Below are positions 28,331 through 40,743 of a DNA stretch of 64,000 nt, in pieces; the stretch's first letter is position 1, and every line of letters begins with the position of its first letter. The DNA is taken from contig CAIRCN010000065.1 in NCBI GenBank assembly GCA_903877135.1, positions 1 to 64,000 on the forward strand. Direction: 5' to 3'. Origin of the DNA: an uncultured Opitutia bacterium. Lineage in GTDB: Bacteria > Verrucomicrobiota > Verrucomicrobiia > Opitutales > Opitutaceae. Below the pieces are notes generated by a model. That model searched no databases and was not told the origin of the DNA. It was given only the letters and a program-made list of their open reading frames with translations. Made by a program: the position numbers and the translations under genes.

Positions 28331-29794
28331 CTACCTCGTGCCTTTTGTCCAGACGCCAGCCACCACCGCCGCCATCCGGCCGGCCATCTCGTCAAGCGGA
28401 ACGTCGGCGTAAGCGGGCAAGCTGCTGTGCAGACGATTGCGCAGCGGGCGCAGCCACTTATTCGGCAGCGCCGCCTCGCCATGCCGGATTCCCCACAGGC
28501 TCCCGCACGTCGCGCCGTTGCAGTCCGTGTCGAAGCCTGCGGCGACAGCGAGCGCGATGGTAGCAGAGAAGTCGTCGACGCCGTAGAGCAGGCTGGCGGT
28601 GACAATCTGCGCGTTGGAGATCGTGTGACACCATGCGTGCCCAATAATGTCGTCCCACTCGCCGTGAATCGAATCCAACACCGCCTCGTGCGTCGCACCC
28701 TGCACGTGCGCCTCGAGGATGCGCGTCACGCCGGCGTGGAGGCGCGAGCGGCGCGGCACCTGCGCGAGCCCGGCGCGGATGATCGCCGGCCAATCCTGTA
28801 GCACATAGGCGGACGCGAGCATGGCCGCCACCCACATCTCCCCGTAAATGCCGTTGCGGATGTGGCTCATCGACGCATCGCGCCACGCCCATTCTGCCGC
28901 AAACGCCGGATCGCAGGGTGCGGCGTAGCCGAAAAAGTCCGCTCGAATCTGAGCGCCGATCCACTCGCGGTAGGGGTTGCGGTGCGTCGCGCTGTGCGGC
29001 GGCAACCGGCCCTCGATGAAGTTGCGGTAAGTCACGCGTTCGGCCGTGCAGGTGGCGAACGCCGGAAGTTGCAGGCACCATAGCGACGCCAGGTCGAGCG
29101 GCGTGAAATCCGGCCCGTGCCGGCGCATCACCTCCATGCCCATTAAGGTGTAGTTGATGTCGTCGTCGCTCGGAAACCCGTCGCACGCGTCGATGTAAAA
29201 ACCCGCCTGCCACTCGCCGACCGGCCGCCGCGGTTTGCGGAGCAGGATGCGTTTCAACTCCGCCGGCGTCGGCCGGCGCATATAGGTTTGCAGCGGCCAG
29301 TTGCCGGTTTCCTCGGCGTAGATGCGGATCGCGCCGCGATCCACGCCCTCGAACGGCTTGCCGAGCATGCAGCCGATCACGCGACCCAGAAACCCACCGC
29401 GCACGCGCTCGGCCAACGCCGCCCTCGAGCCGCGCCAACGCAGCACCGCCGGACCCGGCTCGCGCTCCGCGTGAATCGACTCCAGCGCGTGGGGCTCGAC
29501 GAAAGGATAATCCTCGCGAAACGGCAGCATCTGCACGCGGTCGATCAGTGCGATCGCCTCCTCGAACCAGCGCAGATCGCGCTGCCCGGCGAGCAGCCGC
29601 TCGCGGGCATTGGCCGCCAGTTCCGTCTCGGTCAGCCGGCGAAATTCGGCCTCGACGGTGCGCAGATCGCGCCCCTCCTCGCGCGCCTGCCGCCACTCGG
29701 TTTCGAGGTCGCAGCCGTAAAGCCACGAACTGCGGTTGGCCCATTCGGAAAACTGGCTGCGCGCAGCCTCGTCGGGGAAAAACGGGAGACTCAT
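28331..29794 (-). CDS. ADP-ribosylglycohydrolase-family protein
   Basis: 487 residues. Residues 130-480 match the DraG/ADP-ribosyl-glycohydrolase fold: RGGFLGRVIGCMLGKPFEG, the metal-binding PSDDDINYT, and the C-terminal AAGFDTDCNGATCGSLWG pair of Mg-binding acidic motifs. The first 125 residues are an extra helical region not needed for the fold. The family removes ADP-ribose from proteins or hydrolyses related N-glycosidic bonds. No ADP-ribosyltransferase is nearby. A standalone gene between tRNA-Met and an oxidoreductase gene. Confidence 0.88.
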   Translation of the reverse strand: MSLPFFPDEAARSQFSEWANRSSWLYGCDLETEWRQAREEGRDLRTVEAEFRRLTETELAANARERLLAGQRDLRWFEEAIALIDRVQMLPFREDYPFVEPHALESIHAEREPGPAVLRWRGSRAALAERVRGGFLGRVIGCMLGKPFEGVDRGAIRIYAEETGNWPLQTYMRRPTPAELKRILLRKPRRPVGEWQAGFYIDACDGFPSDDDINYTLMGMEVMRRHGPDFTPLDLASLWCLQLPAFATCTAERVTYRNFIEGRLPPHSATHRNPYREWIGAQIRADFFGYAAPCDPAFAAEWAWRDASMSHIRNGIYGEMWVAAMLASAYVLQDWPAIIRAGLAQVPRRSRLHAGVTRILEAHVQGATHEAVLDSIHGEWDDIIGHAWCHTISNAQIVTASLLYGVDDFSATIALAVAAGFDTDCNGATCGSLWGIRHGEAALPNKWLRPLRNRLHSSLPAYADVPLDEMAGRMAAVVAGVWTKGTR

Positions 29795-29842
29795 TCCGGC
29801 ATCTGACCCGCGCCCACGACCGCTTTCAAGCCGGCAGTAGCG

Positions 29843-30835
29843 CTACGCGATCCTCACCACGATCTTTCCAAACTGCCTGCCGCGCTCCATGAGGTCGAAC
29901 GCCTCCGCGGCACGCTCCAGCGGCAACACCTCGCTCACCACCGGCACGAGCCGATGCAGCCCGACAAACGCACTCATCGCGCCCCAGTCCGCAGGCGAAC
30001 CCATCGTCGTGCCAAGGAGCGAGAGCTGTCGCCAGAAGATCTTGCGCATCGCCAGTTCTGGCGGATTGCCGCGCGTCGCGCCGAAAAACACGATGCGCCC
30101 GCCGGATGCGGCCATATCGAGCAGCGTCTCGAAACCCTCACCACCCGCGCTGTCCACGATGACATCGAACGCCCCGTTCGCCTTGGCCGCCGCAGTCCAG
30201 CCCGCGTCGGTGTAGAGAAAGCCGCCCTTCGCGCCGAGCACGACCGCGCGTTGAACCTTCGCCGCCGAACTCGACGTCACCCACACCTCCGCACCCGCCG
30301 CAATGGCAAATTGGAGCGCAAACAGCGCCACGCCGCCGCCAATGCCCGTGACCAGCACGCGCTCGCCCGCACGCAACTGGGCCCGCGAAAACAACGCCCG
30401 GTAGGCAGTAAGCCCGGCAAGCGGCAGCGCCGCGGCTTCCTCCCACGTGAAGTGCGCCGGTTTCGGGGCGAGCTGCGCCGCCGGCACCGCCACCTGCTCG
30501 GCGAGGGTTCCCGCGCGCGGTAGCCCAAGAATTGTGAATTTCGCGCCCTGCGCGTGCTCATTCACGCCCCAGTCAAAACCCGGGTTGATGATGATCTCGC
30601 GCCCCACCCACGCGGCATCGACACCTTCGCCCACCGCAGTCACGACCCCGGCGCCGTCGGAGCCGGGCGTGCACGGCCACTTGAGCCCAGCGTATTGTCC
30701 GAGCTTGATCCAGATATCGCGGTGATTGAGCGCCGCCGCCCGAATCGCCACCACCACCTCGCCCGCTGCGGGCACCGGTGCGAGCACTTCCGCGACCTGA
30801 AGTTGATTGACCGCCGTGAGTTGAATCGCGCGCAT
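29843..30835 (-). CDS. MDR-superfamily oxidoreductase (quinone-oxidoreductase-like)
   Basis: 330 residues. A GroES-like N-domain (GEVVVAIRAAALNHRDIWIKLGQY, CTPGSDGAGVVTAVG) precedes a Rossmann domain with VLVTGIGGGVALFALQFA for NADPH and FDVIVDSAGG. The structural-zinc Cys cluster and catalytic Cys/His ligands of alcohol dehydrogenases are missing, so it belongs with zinc-free quinone or enoyl reductases. The substrate is unknown. It is divergent from the rluE gene. Confidence 0.88.
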   Translation of the reverse strand: MRAIQLTAVNQLQVAEVLAPVPAAGEVVVAIRAAALNHRDIWIKLGQYAGLKWPCTPGSDGAGVVTAVGEGVDAAWVGREIIINPGFDWGVNEHAQGAKFTILGLPRAGTLAEQVAVPAAQLAPKPAHFTWEEAAALPLAGLTAYRALFSRAQLRAGERVLVTGIGGGVALFALQFAIAAGAEVWVTSSSAAKVQRAVVLGAKGGFLYTDAGWTAAAKANGAFDVIVDSAGGEGFETLLDMAASGGRIVFFGATRGNPPELAMRKIFWRQLSLLGTTMGSPADWGAMSAFVGLHRLVPVVSEVLPLERAAEAFDLMERGRQFGKIVVRIA

Positions 30836-30890
30836 GGGTGAAGCTTTAGGCTGTAAGCTTTAACCTTAAATCGTTTCATAGCAAACGCCG

Positions 30891-31478
30891 ATGCTTCTCG
30901 CCTTCCACAAACCCTATGGCGTGCTCTCGCAATTCACGCCTGAGCCCGGTTCGCACTGGCACACCCTTTCGGAATTCGGGCTGCCGAAGGGCGTTTACTC
31001 GCTCGGCCGGCTCGATGCTGACTCCGAGGGCATGCTGCTGTTGAGCGACGAATCAGGCCTGAACTCAAACCTGCTCGATCCCACCCATGCCCACGTCCGC
31101 GAATACTGGGCGCAAGTCGAGCGCGTGCCATCCGCCGAAGCTCTCGCCCGTTTGGAGCGCGGTGGCATCACGCTCGGCGGTTACAAGTCTCTCCCCTGTC
31201 GTGCGCAGCTGCTGAATCCCGCACCGTCGCTGCCGCCGCGCGAGCCACCAATTCGCTACCGAAAAAATGTGCCCGACTGCTGGCTCTCGCTCGAGCTCAC
31301 CGAGGGTAAAAACCGCCAGGTGCGCCGTATGACCGCCGCCATCGGGCATCCGATCCTGCGGCTCTTCCGCGTGCGCATTGGCCAACTCGCATTGGGCGCA
31401 CTCCTGCCCGGCACGTGGCGCGAGCTGGACGCAAGCGAACGCGCCGCCATTTTCGCCCCAGACAAGATCCGAAGTTGA
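30891..31478 (+). CDS. rluE: RsuA/RluE-type pseudouridine synthase
   Basis: 195 residues. It has the KPYGVLSQF entry motif, the catalytic GRLDADSEGMLLL (Asp of RLD), REYWAQVE, and the binding motif LTEGKNRQVRRMTAAIGHPILRLFR. It lacks the N-terminal S4 domain, as in RluE, which makes pseudouridine 2457 in 23S rRNA of E. coli. Family assignment is firm; the RluE versus other short RsuA-family label is less so. Confidence 0.88.
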   Translation: MLLAFHKPYGVLSQFTPEPGSHWHTLSEFGLPKGVYSLGRLDADSEGMLLLSDESGLNSNLLDPTHAHVREYWAQVERVPSAEALARLERGGITLGGYKSLPCRAQLLNPAPSLPPREPPIRYRKNVPDCWLSLELTEGKNRQVRRMTAAIGHPILRLFRVRIGQLALGALLPGTWRELDASERAAIFAPDKIRS

Positions 31479-31503
31479 TGCCGACGGATTCACCATTATT
31501 TTC

Positions 31504-33879
31504 ATGCCGACAAAATCACCTGCTGCGCCCTGGACGATCTTCGTCATCCAGCACTCCCATATCGACATTGGCTTTACCGACCGCCAAGAGGCGATAGCCG
31601 GCTACCATCGCGACTTCATCGCGCAGGCCGCTGCGCTCGCGACCTCCCCCGCGCAGGCTTCGCGCCCCGTGGAGGCGCGATTCAAATTCACCTGCGAGGG
31701 ATTCTGGGCGCTGGAGCAGTATTTGCGCAGCGCCAGCAGCGCGGAAGTGCAGGCCTTGCTCGACGCTTTTGCCTCCGGCTGTCTAGAGCTGACGGCGCTG
31801 CGGTTTCACCTCAGCGAACTGCTGGACGAGGGACATCTGCGCGACTCGCTCGCACCGGCGCGCGATTTTGCCCGGCGGCATGGTGTGCCACTGGACTGTG
31901 CGATGTCGTGCGACATCAACGGACTGCCTTGGGCATTCATCGACCTCTTGGCAGAAAGTGGCGTCCGCTACCTCTCGACCAACCTCAACGCCCACCACGG
32001 TGGTTATCCGCTCGGCGGGCCGCTGCAGCCGTTTTGGTGGGAGTCGCCCCGCGGCCGGCGCGTGCTGGTCTGGAACGGCCTAGCCTATCACCGCGCCAAT
32101 TTTCTCGGTCTGATGGGCGGCACCGTGCCCGACGGTCGGATCGGAATTCCAGCCGTCGACCGAGGTCGCAGCGATGCGGAAATCGAAGGCTCGGGCAGGG
32201 AGGTGGACGTGCGTGACATCAGTTTTGCCGAGCGAAAGGTTTTCGAACTCGTCAACGCGCTGGAGCGCTCCGGCCACCCGCGCCGTTTCCTTCCCGTCAT
32301 GGGTTCGGGCATTTGCACCGACAACAGCCCGCCGGGCGATGACTGCTGCCGCTTGATTGCCGGATGGAACGCCAAGCACGGCGACCGCGTCCTCATCCGG
32401 ACGGCTACCCTGCGGGAATTCTTCGCGCACTTGGAAGCCAACGAACCAAGCATCCCCGTCCAACGCGGCGACTGGCCGGACTGGTGGGCGGACGGCCTTG
32501 CCTCCGCTCCGCGCGACACAGCGATCTTCCGTCACGCACAGCGCACCAAGAACCTGATCGAGCGGCTCGATCCCGAAGCGAAAGTTGTGCCGGTCGACGA
32601 ACGCGCGGCGCTCGGCGCATCGCTCGGCCTCTATGCCGAGCACACGTTTGGCCATTCGGAGACGTTTAGCGGAAGTCTGCTCACTCAACAGGTGTTCGCC
32701 CGCAAGTCCATGCTGGCGGCCGAGGCCGACACGTCAGTGAACGGTGCGTTCGACCGCGTTCGCACCGCGCTCGGCGAAGGTCAGGTCCGAGCTGGCAGGC
32801 CGTTTCGTTTCATCGTCGTGAACCCGCACCCTGCGCCGCACACCGCCGTGGCGAGTCTGCCGCTCGACTGGTGGGAATCACCCGCTGTGCACGCCGGTTT
32901 CGCCGTGCGTGACGGCCAGGGAAACGTGTTGCCACACCAGCTGGAAAAAATCGCACGCGGCTGGTGCGCCCACGTCGTGGTGACCCTGCCCCCATCCGGA
33001 CGCTTGGAGCTGGCGCTCGACTTCTCGCCACCGGCCGCGACGCCTGCGCCAACGGTCACGCAAGGCAAAGACCGTTTCGCGAATGCACATTATGCCGTAG
33101 GATTCGACGGCGAACGCGGGCTCACATCACTTCGTGACACCGCGACCGGCTCGGAACTGGTTGACCAGACCGCCGGCCAAGCTCTCGGCGCACCGGTCTG
33201 GCAGCATTTCCCCGGCGGCGATCGCAATGCGGCTGGTGGCTACCTGATGGCGCCACGCACCATTCCGCGCAGCGTCGTCTATCACGGCCGGCTTGTAGCG
33301 CGCCGTTGCACGGCGAACGGTCCCGTTTACCGCGAGTGGGAACTCGACTACGCCGTGCTTGGCGCGCACCGCTACACCTTGCAGGTTCGCTGTCTCCACG
33401 CCCTGCCCCAACTGGCCCTCACCGCAAAAGTGCACAAGGTCGCCACGCGTGATCCGGAGGGATTCTACGTGAGCTTCCCCTTCGCGATGCCAGGCGGCAC
33501 ATGGCATCTGGACCGCGCGGGTGGCTCGATCCGCCCCGGCGTGGACCAAATACCCGGTTCGTGCTGCGACTACTACGCGGTGCTCGACGGGGCGGCCTGC
33601 TGCGGAGCCGCAACCGGAGTGGCCTGGACCACGCTTGACGCCCCGCTCGTGCAGCTCGGCCGGCTGCGGCTCTGGGAGTTCGGCACCACGATCGAGCCGC
33701 ACGGAGCGCTCTATTCATGGGTCGCGAATAACAAGTGGGAATGCAACTATCCCATCTATATCGCCGACAACTGCGAGTTCCGCTATCTTGTGACCTTCGG
33801 CGCCGGGCTCCGCGGGCCCAGCGACGCCCTCGACGAAGTCAGACGGGCCACGGTGCCATTCGTGGCGTTGCGGCAATGA
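31504..33879 (+). CDS. GH38-like alpha-mannosidase-type glycoside hydrolase
   Basis: 791 residues from ATG 31504, just past the rluE stop. The N-terminal domain begins IFVIQHSHIDIGFTDRQE, the HxHxDxGxT metal-binding signature of GH38/GH57-like enzymes. A second metal/nucleophile region is AMSCDINGLPW, followed by LYAEHTFGHSETF with a further His. The C-terminal 400 residues are beta-rich as in GH38. It lacks a signal peptide. It looks like the subgroup often annotated as DUF5054 or 'glycosyl hydrolase family 38'. The sugar linkage is not readable. The low spacing from rluE suggests co-transcription. Confidence 0.8.
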   Translation: MPTKSPAAPWTIFVIQHSHIDIGFTDRQEAIAGYHRDFIAQAAALATSPAQASRPVEARFKFTCEGFWALEQYLRSASSAEVQALLDAFASGCLELTALRFHLSELLDEGHLRDSLAPARDFARRHGVPLDCAMSCDINGLPWAFIDLLAESGVRYLSTNLNAHHGGYPLGGPLQPFWWESPRGRRVLVWNGLAYHRANFLGLMGGTVPDGRIGIPAVDRGRSDAEIEGSGREVDVRDISFAERKVFELVNALERSGHPRRFLPVMGSGICTDNSPPGDDCCRLIAGWNAKHGDRVLIRTATLREFFAHLEANEPSIPVQRGDWPDWWADGLASAPRDTAIFRHAQRTKNLIERLDPEAKVVPVDERAALGASLGLYAEHTFGHSETFSGSLLTQQVFARKSMLAAEADTSVNGAFDRVRTALGEGQVRAGRPFRFIVVNPHPAPHTAVASLPLDWWESPAVHAGFAVRDGQGNVLPHQLEKIARGWCAHVVVTLPPSGRLELALDFSPPAATPAPTVTQGKDRFANAHYAVGFDGERGLTSLRDTATGSELVDQTAGQALGAPVWQHFPGGDRNAAGGYLMAPRTIPRSVVYHGRLVARRCTANGPVYREWELDYAVLGAHRYTLQVRCLHALPQLALTAKVHKVATRDPEGFYVSFPFAMPGGTWHLDRAGGSIRPGVDQIPGSCCDYYAVLDGAACCGAATGVAWTTLDAPLVQLGRLRLWEFGTTIEPHGALYSWVANNKWECNYPIYIADNCEFRYLVTFGAGLRGPSDALDEVRRATVPFVALRQ

Positions 33880-33894
33880 ACCGGTGCAACAGCC

Positions 33895-34545
33895 TCAGAT
33901 GCGCACGATCACGTCCTCGGGCTTGAAGCGGACTTTCTTCGTCGTGGCGTATTTGTCGTCCGCAGCGCGGTAGCCTGCCGCGCAGGCGACGGTTGCGGTG
34001 AAATCCGTGCCGGCCAGCCCGAGAATCTCGTCATACTTCGGCGGCTCGAAGCCCTCCATCGGGCAGGTGTCGACGCCGAGCAGCGCCGCGGCGGTCATGA
34101 AATTGCCGAGCGCGATGTAGACTTGGTGCGCTTGCCAGAGGTCGAGTCGGCCTTCTGCACGGGCTTTCTCGACCGCTCCCGTTATCATCTGGCGGAAATA
34201 CGCGAGCGACTCCACGGGCACGCCACGCACCTCGGCGGTGCGGGCGAGGTGCCGGTCGACGTGGTCAGTGCCAAGGTTTTTCCGCACGGCGAAGACCACG
34301 AAGTGAGAACAGTCGGCGGGCTGGGACTGGTCCCATGATGCCGGCACGAGACGGGCCTTCACCGCTGGGTCCGCGATGATGAGAAATTTCCAAGGCTGGA
34401 GTCCCGTGGATGAGGGTGTCAGCACGAGCGCGTGCTCCAGCACCGCCCAGATGTCGGCGGGAATTTTCTTCTTCGGATCGAATTTCTTGGTGGCGTAGCG
34501 CCAGTTGAGGGCTTCGAGCAGCGTGGAGGATGGGATCGGAGTCAT
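33895..34545 (-). CDS. NAD(P)H-dependent nitroreductase (NfsB-like)
   Basis: 216 residues with FMN-binding WRYATKKFDPKKKIP near the N-terminus, ALVLTPSSTGLQPWKFLII, then IALGNFMTAAALLGVDTCPMEGF and the C-terminal AAGYRAADDKYATTKKVRF. This matches oxygen-insensitive nitroreductases/dihydropteridine reductases that form FMN dimers. It starts 9 nt after the stop of the ene-reductase gene (34555), so two flavin reductases are co-transcribed. Confidence 0.92.
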   Translation of the reverse strand: MTPIPSSTLLEALNWRYATKKFDPKKKIPADIWAVLEHALVLTPSSTGLQPWKFLIIADPAVKARLVPASWDQSQPADCSHFVVFAVRKNLGTDHVDRHLARTAEVRGVPVESLAYFRQMITGAVEKARAEGRLDLWQAHQVYIALGNFMTAAALLGVDTCPMEGFEPPKYDEILGLAGTDFTATVACAAGYRAADDKYATTKKVRFKPEDVIVRI

Positions 34546-34554
34546 GGGAGAGAG

Positions 34555-36955
<2,401 letters not shown>

Positions 36956-36959
<4 letters not shown>

Positions 36960-38557
36960 GGCAGGGTCACTTCGCCAGGTCGAATTTTCCCGCGGAGTTT
37001 TATCATCAGCGCGCCGATTTCATCGCTACCTTCGATCCTCAGGGCCCAGAGCGACGCCGCATAGACCACGATGCCGAGCGGAATGAGGCCGAACACCGCG
37101 ATCGCATCCGCCCCGTGAACCTCGTGCACCAGGCCCCAGCCGCCCGCCACGACCGCCGCCATCACCAAGCTTCCGCCGAGGATTTTCCCGAGCGTCGGCC
37201 ACAGTTCGCCAAACTTCATGCCCGGCAGGTTCACCCCGAGCTGATGTTGCAACGCCAGCGCCTGCACGATGACGGCCGCGGTGCTCGCGAGCACGAGGCC
37301 GCGCGCGCCCAGCGTGTCCTTCAGCCACCAGCCGAGCGACACGTTGATCACAAAGCTCAAGGCCGCGAGTTTCACAGGCGTGACCGTGTCCTTCGACGCG
37401 TAGAACGCGCGGACCATGAGGCTCGCCACCGCAAAGAACGGCATGCCGACCGCAAACAGCGCGACGAGCGGCGCCATCGTCGCGGTGTCGGCGGCGGAGA
37501 ATTTGCCGCGCTCGTAAAGCAGCCGCACGATAGGCGTGCTCAGCACAGCGAGTCCGACCGCGGCGGGCACGTTGAGCAGCAAAATCAGCCGCACACCGCG
37601 CCGGTAGTCGTGCGCCAGGGCGGCATGATTCTTTTCGGCGGCATGGCGCGCGAGCAGCGGATAGACGACTGTCGAAACCGCGATGGCAAACACGCCGATG
37701 GGCAGCTCCATGAGCCGGTTCGAGTAAAAGAAGAGCGACGCCTCGCCCTCGTGAATCGAAAATGCGAACAACCGGGAGACGTAGGTGTTGATCTGATAGA
37801 TCGCCGTGCCAAACAGCCCCGGCGCCATCAGCGTCGCGATCTCACGTACGCGGTCCGAACGTCCGAGTTCGAAGCGCGGGCGCCAGCCTTCGCGCATCAG
37901 CGCTGCCGCTGGCACGAGCATCTGGAAAAGACCGCCGAGCAACACGCCGCCGCAGAGCCACCCCGCGATCGACGAGTTGCCCGCTTTCCACAGCAACCCC
38001 GCGCCCGCGAGGGAGCCGATCATGCAGAGGTTAAGCCACACCGGCGAGATCGCCGATTCCCAGAATTTTCCGAGGACGTTTAACGCCGCGCCGAGCGCCG
38101 CCGCAATGCACACCAGTGCGAGATACGGAAACAGCACCGCCGTGAGGTCCGCCGCGAGATACCACTTCGCCCCTTGGCCTGCGAGCAACCGCGACTGGCT
38201 GAACACGAGCATCGCCAGCGCGACGAGGCTGCACGTGACGACGAGCAGCCAGCTCACCACCTGGCTCAGCAGCGCAAACGCCCCCTCGCGTCCGTGGTCT
38301 TTCAGCTCGTGCTGCATCGTCGGCACGAACGCCGCCGTGAGCGCGCCTTCGCCCAGCAGCCGACGGAAAAGGTTCGGCAGGTTGAACGCGGTCACGAACG
38401 CATCGTTGATTCCAGTTGCGCCCAGGATGCCGAGCGCAAGCTGGTCGCGGACGAGCCCAAGCACGCGCGACACGCTGGTCAGCAGCGAAACGATACCGAT
38501 GTTCTGCAGCTTTTTTGACACGGGGGAAGTCTTCGGGCCGGTCGTGCGTGCGGGCAA
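36956..38557 (-). CDS. murJ: Lipid II flippase MurJ
   Basis: 533 residues, 13-14 membrane helices. The N-terminal GIVSLLTSVSRVLGLVRDQLAL, FNLPNLFRRLLGEGALTAAFVP, and FFYSNRLMELPIGVFAIAVSTVVYP are highly conserved MurJ/MviN signatures, including the charged Arg/Asp residues of the cavity. MurJ moves lipid II across the inner membrane for peptidoglycan synthesis. It is first in a murJ-transporter-GNAT transcription unit. The preceding gap to the hypothetical protein gene is 82 nt. Confidence 0.96.
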
Positions 38558-38639
38558 GTTCTTAACCCGCGAACCGGGTCACGTCCGGCCTTCCATCTAC
38601 ACTGTCGCACCGCGCGTCAACTCCGGACCACGAGCCTCC

Positions 38640-39314
38640 TCACGGCATGGTGAACTGTAGGGTCGAGCCGTCGAGCGCGACGTCGGAAAGTTTACCCCAG
38701 GCGGCGACCACCCCTTCGGGCAGGGCACTCGCCGCCAGTATCTTTTTCATGACGTAGCCTTGCGCCATGGGCAGCCGGTGCACCGGGCAGGAGCCGATAT
38801 AGACCTCGTTCGGCACAAAAACAAAACTCTCGCCCCGGCGCGCAAACGCGCCCCGTGCCTGCACGACGACATTGAGATCGAGGCCCGCCACACCGACTTG
38901 CATCGGCACGGCGATCTGCAACTCACCCTTGCGAATGCGGAAATTCGGCGTGCCAAACGCGAACGCAGCACCCGGGGCCGCAGCGGGGGGCTTGCCCTTG
39001 GCCGGTGCCGCTGGAGCCGTGGGCGCGGGAGCGGCGAGGGCGTTAAGCTCATCCTCCGTGATCGAAACGGATCGGCCCTGAGCAAAGGAATTTTGCTTGG
39101 CGATCGCCTGGCGCAGCTTCGACGCGTCGAGCGAGCCTTCGAGGTAATAAACCATGTCTGCAGTCAGCTGCTTGGGCATTTCCTTGGCCTTCGTCACCGG
39201 CTTCAGGATGAGAAAAACCGCTGCGAGCGCGCCGCCAAGCACCACGCTCAGCACTGCGCCGAGAATCACTTCTGTCCAACTGGGTCCGTGCAATTCGAGA
39301 TTTTGTTTGCTCAT
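38640..39314 (-). CDS. Hypothetical membrane-anchored protein
   Basis: 224 residues. A single membrane helix near the N-terminus (EVILGAVLSVVLGGALAAVFLIL) has a short cytosolic head, so the remainder is probably periplasmic. The soluble part has a helical YYLEGSLDASKLRQAI segment, an Ala/Pro-rich linker (PAPTAPAAPAKGKPPAAAPG), and a beta-rich domain (LQIAVPMQVGVAGLDLNVVV). I do not recognise the family. It lies 9 nt after the FmdB-type gene stop, so the two are probably co-transcribed. Confidence 0.75.
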   Translation of the reverse strand: MSKQNLELHGPSWTEVILGAVLSVVLGGALAAVFLILKPVTKAKEMPKQLTADMVYYLEGSLDASKLRQAIAKQNSFAQGRSVSITEDELNALAAPAPTAPAAPAKGKPPAAAPGAAFAFGTPNFRIRKGELQIAVPMQVGVAGLDLNVVVQARGAFARRGESFVFVPNEVYIGSCPVHRLPMAQGYVMKKILAASALPEGVVAAWGKLSDVALDGSTLQFTMP

Positions 39315-39323
39315 GGTGAAAGA

Positions 39324-39635
39324 CTATTTGGCCGCGGCAGCGACGGGCTTGGCTTCGGTTTTGGCCGGGGCGGGAGCGGATTTTTCGGCGCCACCGGTGA
39401 CGCTCTTGGCGCCGTCAGTCTTGCTGCCTTCGGCCTTCGCCGCATCAGGTTTGTTCTTGTAATCGGTGATGTAGAAACCGGAACCCTTGAAAATCAATCC
39501 CGCGCCCCCGCCGACTAGGCGCCTGACACCGGTCTTCTTGCATTTCGGACATTTCTTCAGCGGCGCATCGTTCATCGACTGGAAAAGCTCGAATTCGCTA
39601 GCGCATTTTGGACAGGCATACTCGTAGGTGGGCAT
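39324..39635 (-). CDS. FmdB-family zinc-ribbon protein
   Basis: 103 residues. MPTYEYACPKCASEFELFQ and KKCPKCKKTGVRRLVGGGAG form the CxxC...CxxC zinc ribbon of the FmdB regulator family, followed by GLIFKGSGFYITDY, which is typical of the family. The C-terminal 35 residues are an Ala/Lys/Glu-rich disordered tail (PAKTEAKPVAAAAK). A putative regulatory or chaperone-like small protein; function undefined in most bacteria. Confidence 0.92.
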   Translation of the reverse strand: MPTYEYACPKCASEFELFQSMNDAPLKKCPKCKKTGVRRLVGGGAGLIFKGSGFYITDYKNKPDAAKAEGSKTDGAKSVTGGAEKSAPAPAKTEAKPVAAAAK

Positions 39636-39754
39636 AGGTGGGCGCAGGAGTTATGGGCGGGGCGCAGCGGGTTGGCGAGTTTGAATCGTGGCGCCGACTT
39701 CCAGCCGGTAAATTTGTTTGATGACCGGCTGGAAGCAGACGCTACTACACAGTG

Positions 39755-40684
39755 ATGGATTTCGCCCACGAACTCAAACGCCATGTCGCCAGCGTCGAGC
39801 GCGGACTCGACCGATTCATGCCGCCCGCCTCCACGCGGCCCGCGCGGCTGCACACTGCGATGCGCTACTCCCTCGAAGCAGGCGGCAAACGCCTCCGCCC
39901 CGTCCTTGTGCTCGCCACAGCGGAATTATTCGCTGGAGCCAAGGCCACGAAGGACGAATCAAAATTTGAGAATCAAAAATCGCAAATCCTCGACGCGCTT
40001 CCTGCCGCCGTCGCCCTTGAGTGCGTCCACACTTATTCGCTCATCCACGACGACCTGCCGTGCATGGACAACGACGACCTGCGCCGCGGCCGCCCTACCG
40101 CGCACAAGCAATTCGACGAAGCCACCGCGCTCCTCGCCGGCGATGCGCTCCTCACCTACGCCTTCGCGCTGCTCGCCGAAAACTATGCCGCGCAACCCCC
40201 ACTCGCCGCCGCGCTCGTCCGCGAACTCGCTGACGCCGCTGGCAGCCGACGCCTCATCGGCGGCCAGATGGCCGACCTGCTCGCCGAGAAAAAGACCGAC
40301 GCCACGCCCTACGAACTCGAATTCATCCACCTCAACAAAACCGCCGCGATGATCGAGGCTGCGCTTGTGATGGGCGGACTCATCGGTGGCGCACGCAAAG
40401 AAGATCTCGCCGCGCTCCGCCGCGCTGGCCAGCACCTAGGCTTGGCGTTTCAAATTGTCGACGACATCCTCGATGCCACCGCCGACACCGCCGCCCTCGG
40501 CAAAACCGCCGGCAAGGACGCGAAAGCCGGCAAGACGACCTTTGTGAAGGTCCACGGCCTCGCAGCCTCGCGTAGCCTGGCCGCAGAGCAAAATGACGCT
40601 GCCATTGCCGCTCTCGATGCACTCCCTAACGGGGGCGGACTGCTCCTTCTGCTTGTTAATACCATTGCTGTAAGAAGCAGCTAA
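39755..40684 (+). CDS. ispA: Polyprenyl synthetase (farnesyl/geranylgeranyl diphosphate synthase)
   Basis: 309 residues from ATG 39755 (a GTG one codon earlier is also in frame). It has GGKRLRPVLVL, the first Asp-rich motif HDDLPCMDNDDLRRGRP, GQMADLL, and the second Asp motif QIVDDILDATAD. This is the short-chain (C15-C20) class. It condenses IPP with DMAPP to feed quinone, carotenoid or undecaprenyl synthesis. The last 20 residues (GGGLLLLLVNTIAVRSS) are unusual in sequence but of the right length. The following methyltransferase gene begins 59 nt later. Confidence 0.9.
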   Translation: MDFAHELKRHVASVERGLDRFMPPASTRPARLHTAMRYSLEAGGKRLRPVLVLATAELFAGAKATKDESKFENQKSQILDALPAAVALECVHTYSLIHDDLPCMDNDDLRRGRPTAHKQFDEATALLAGDALLTYAFALLAENYAAQPPLAAALVRELADAAGSRRLIGGQMADLLAEKKTDATPYELEFIHLNKTAAMIEAALVMGGLIGGARKEDLAALRRAGQHLGLAFQIVDDILDATADTAALGKTAGKDAKAGKTTFVKVHGLAASRSLAAEQNDAAIAALDALPNGGGLLLLLVNTIAVRSS

Positions 40685-40743
40685 TCAACACCGCGCTTTG
40701 TTCGATTACTAAAGCGCGTTTGAATCACTGCACCAACCCCACG

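Noticed and set aside
29843..30835. Zinc-dependent alcohol dehydrogenase
   Set aside because: The Cys/His zinc ligands and the structural four-Cys lobe are missing, so it was called a zinc-free MDR reductase.
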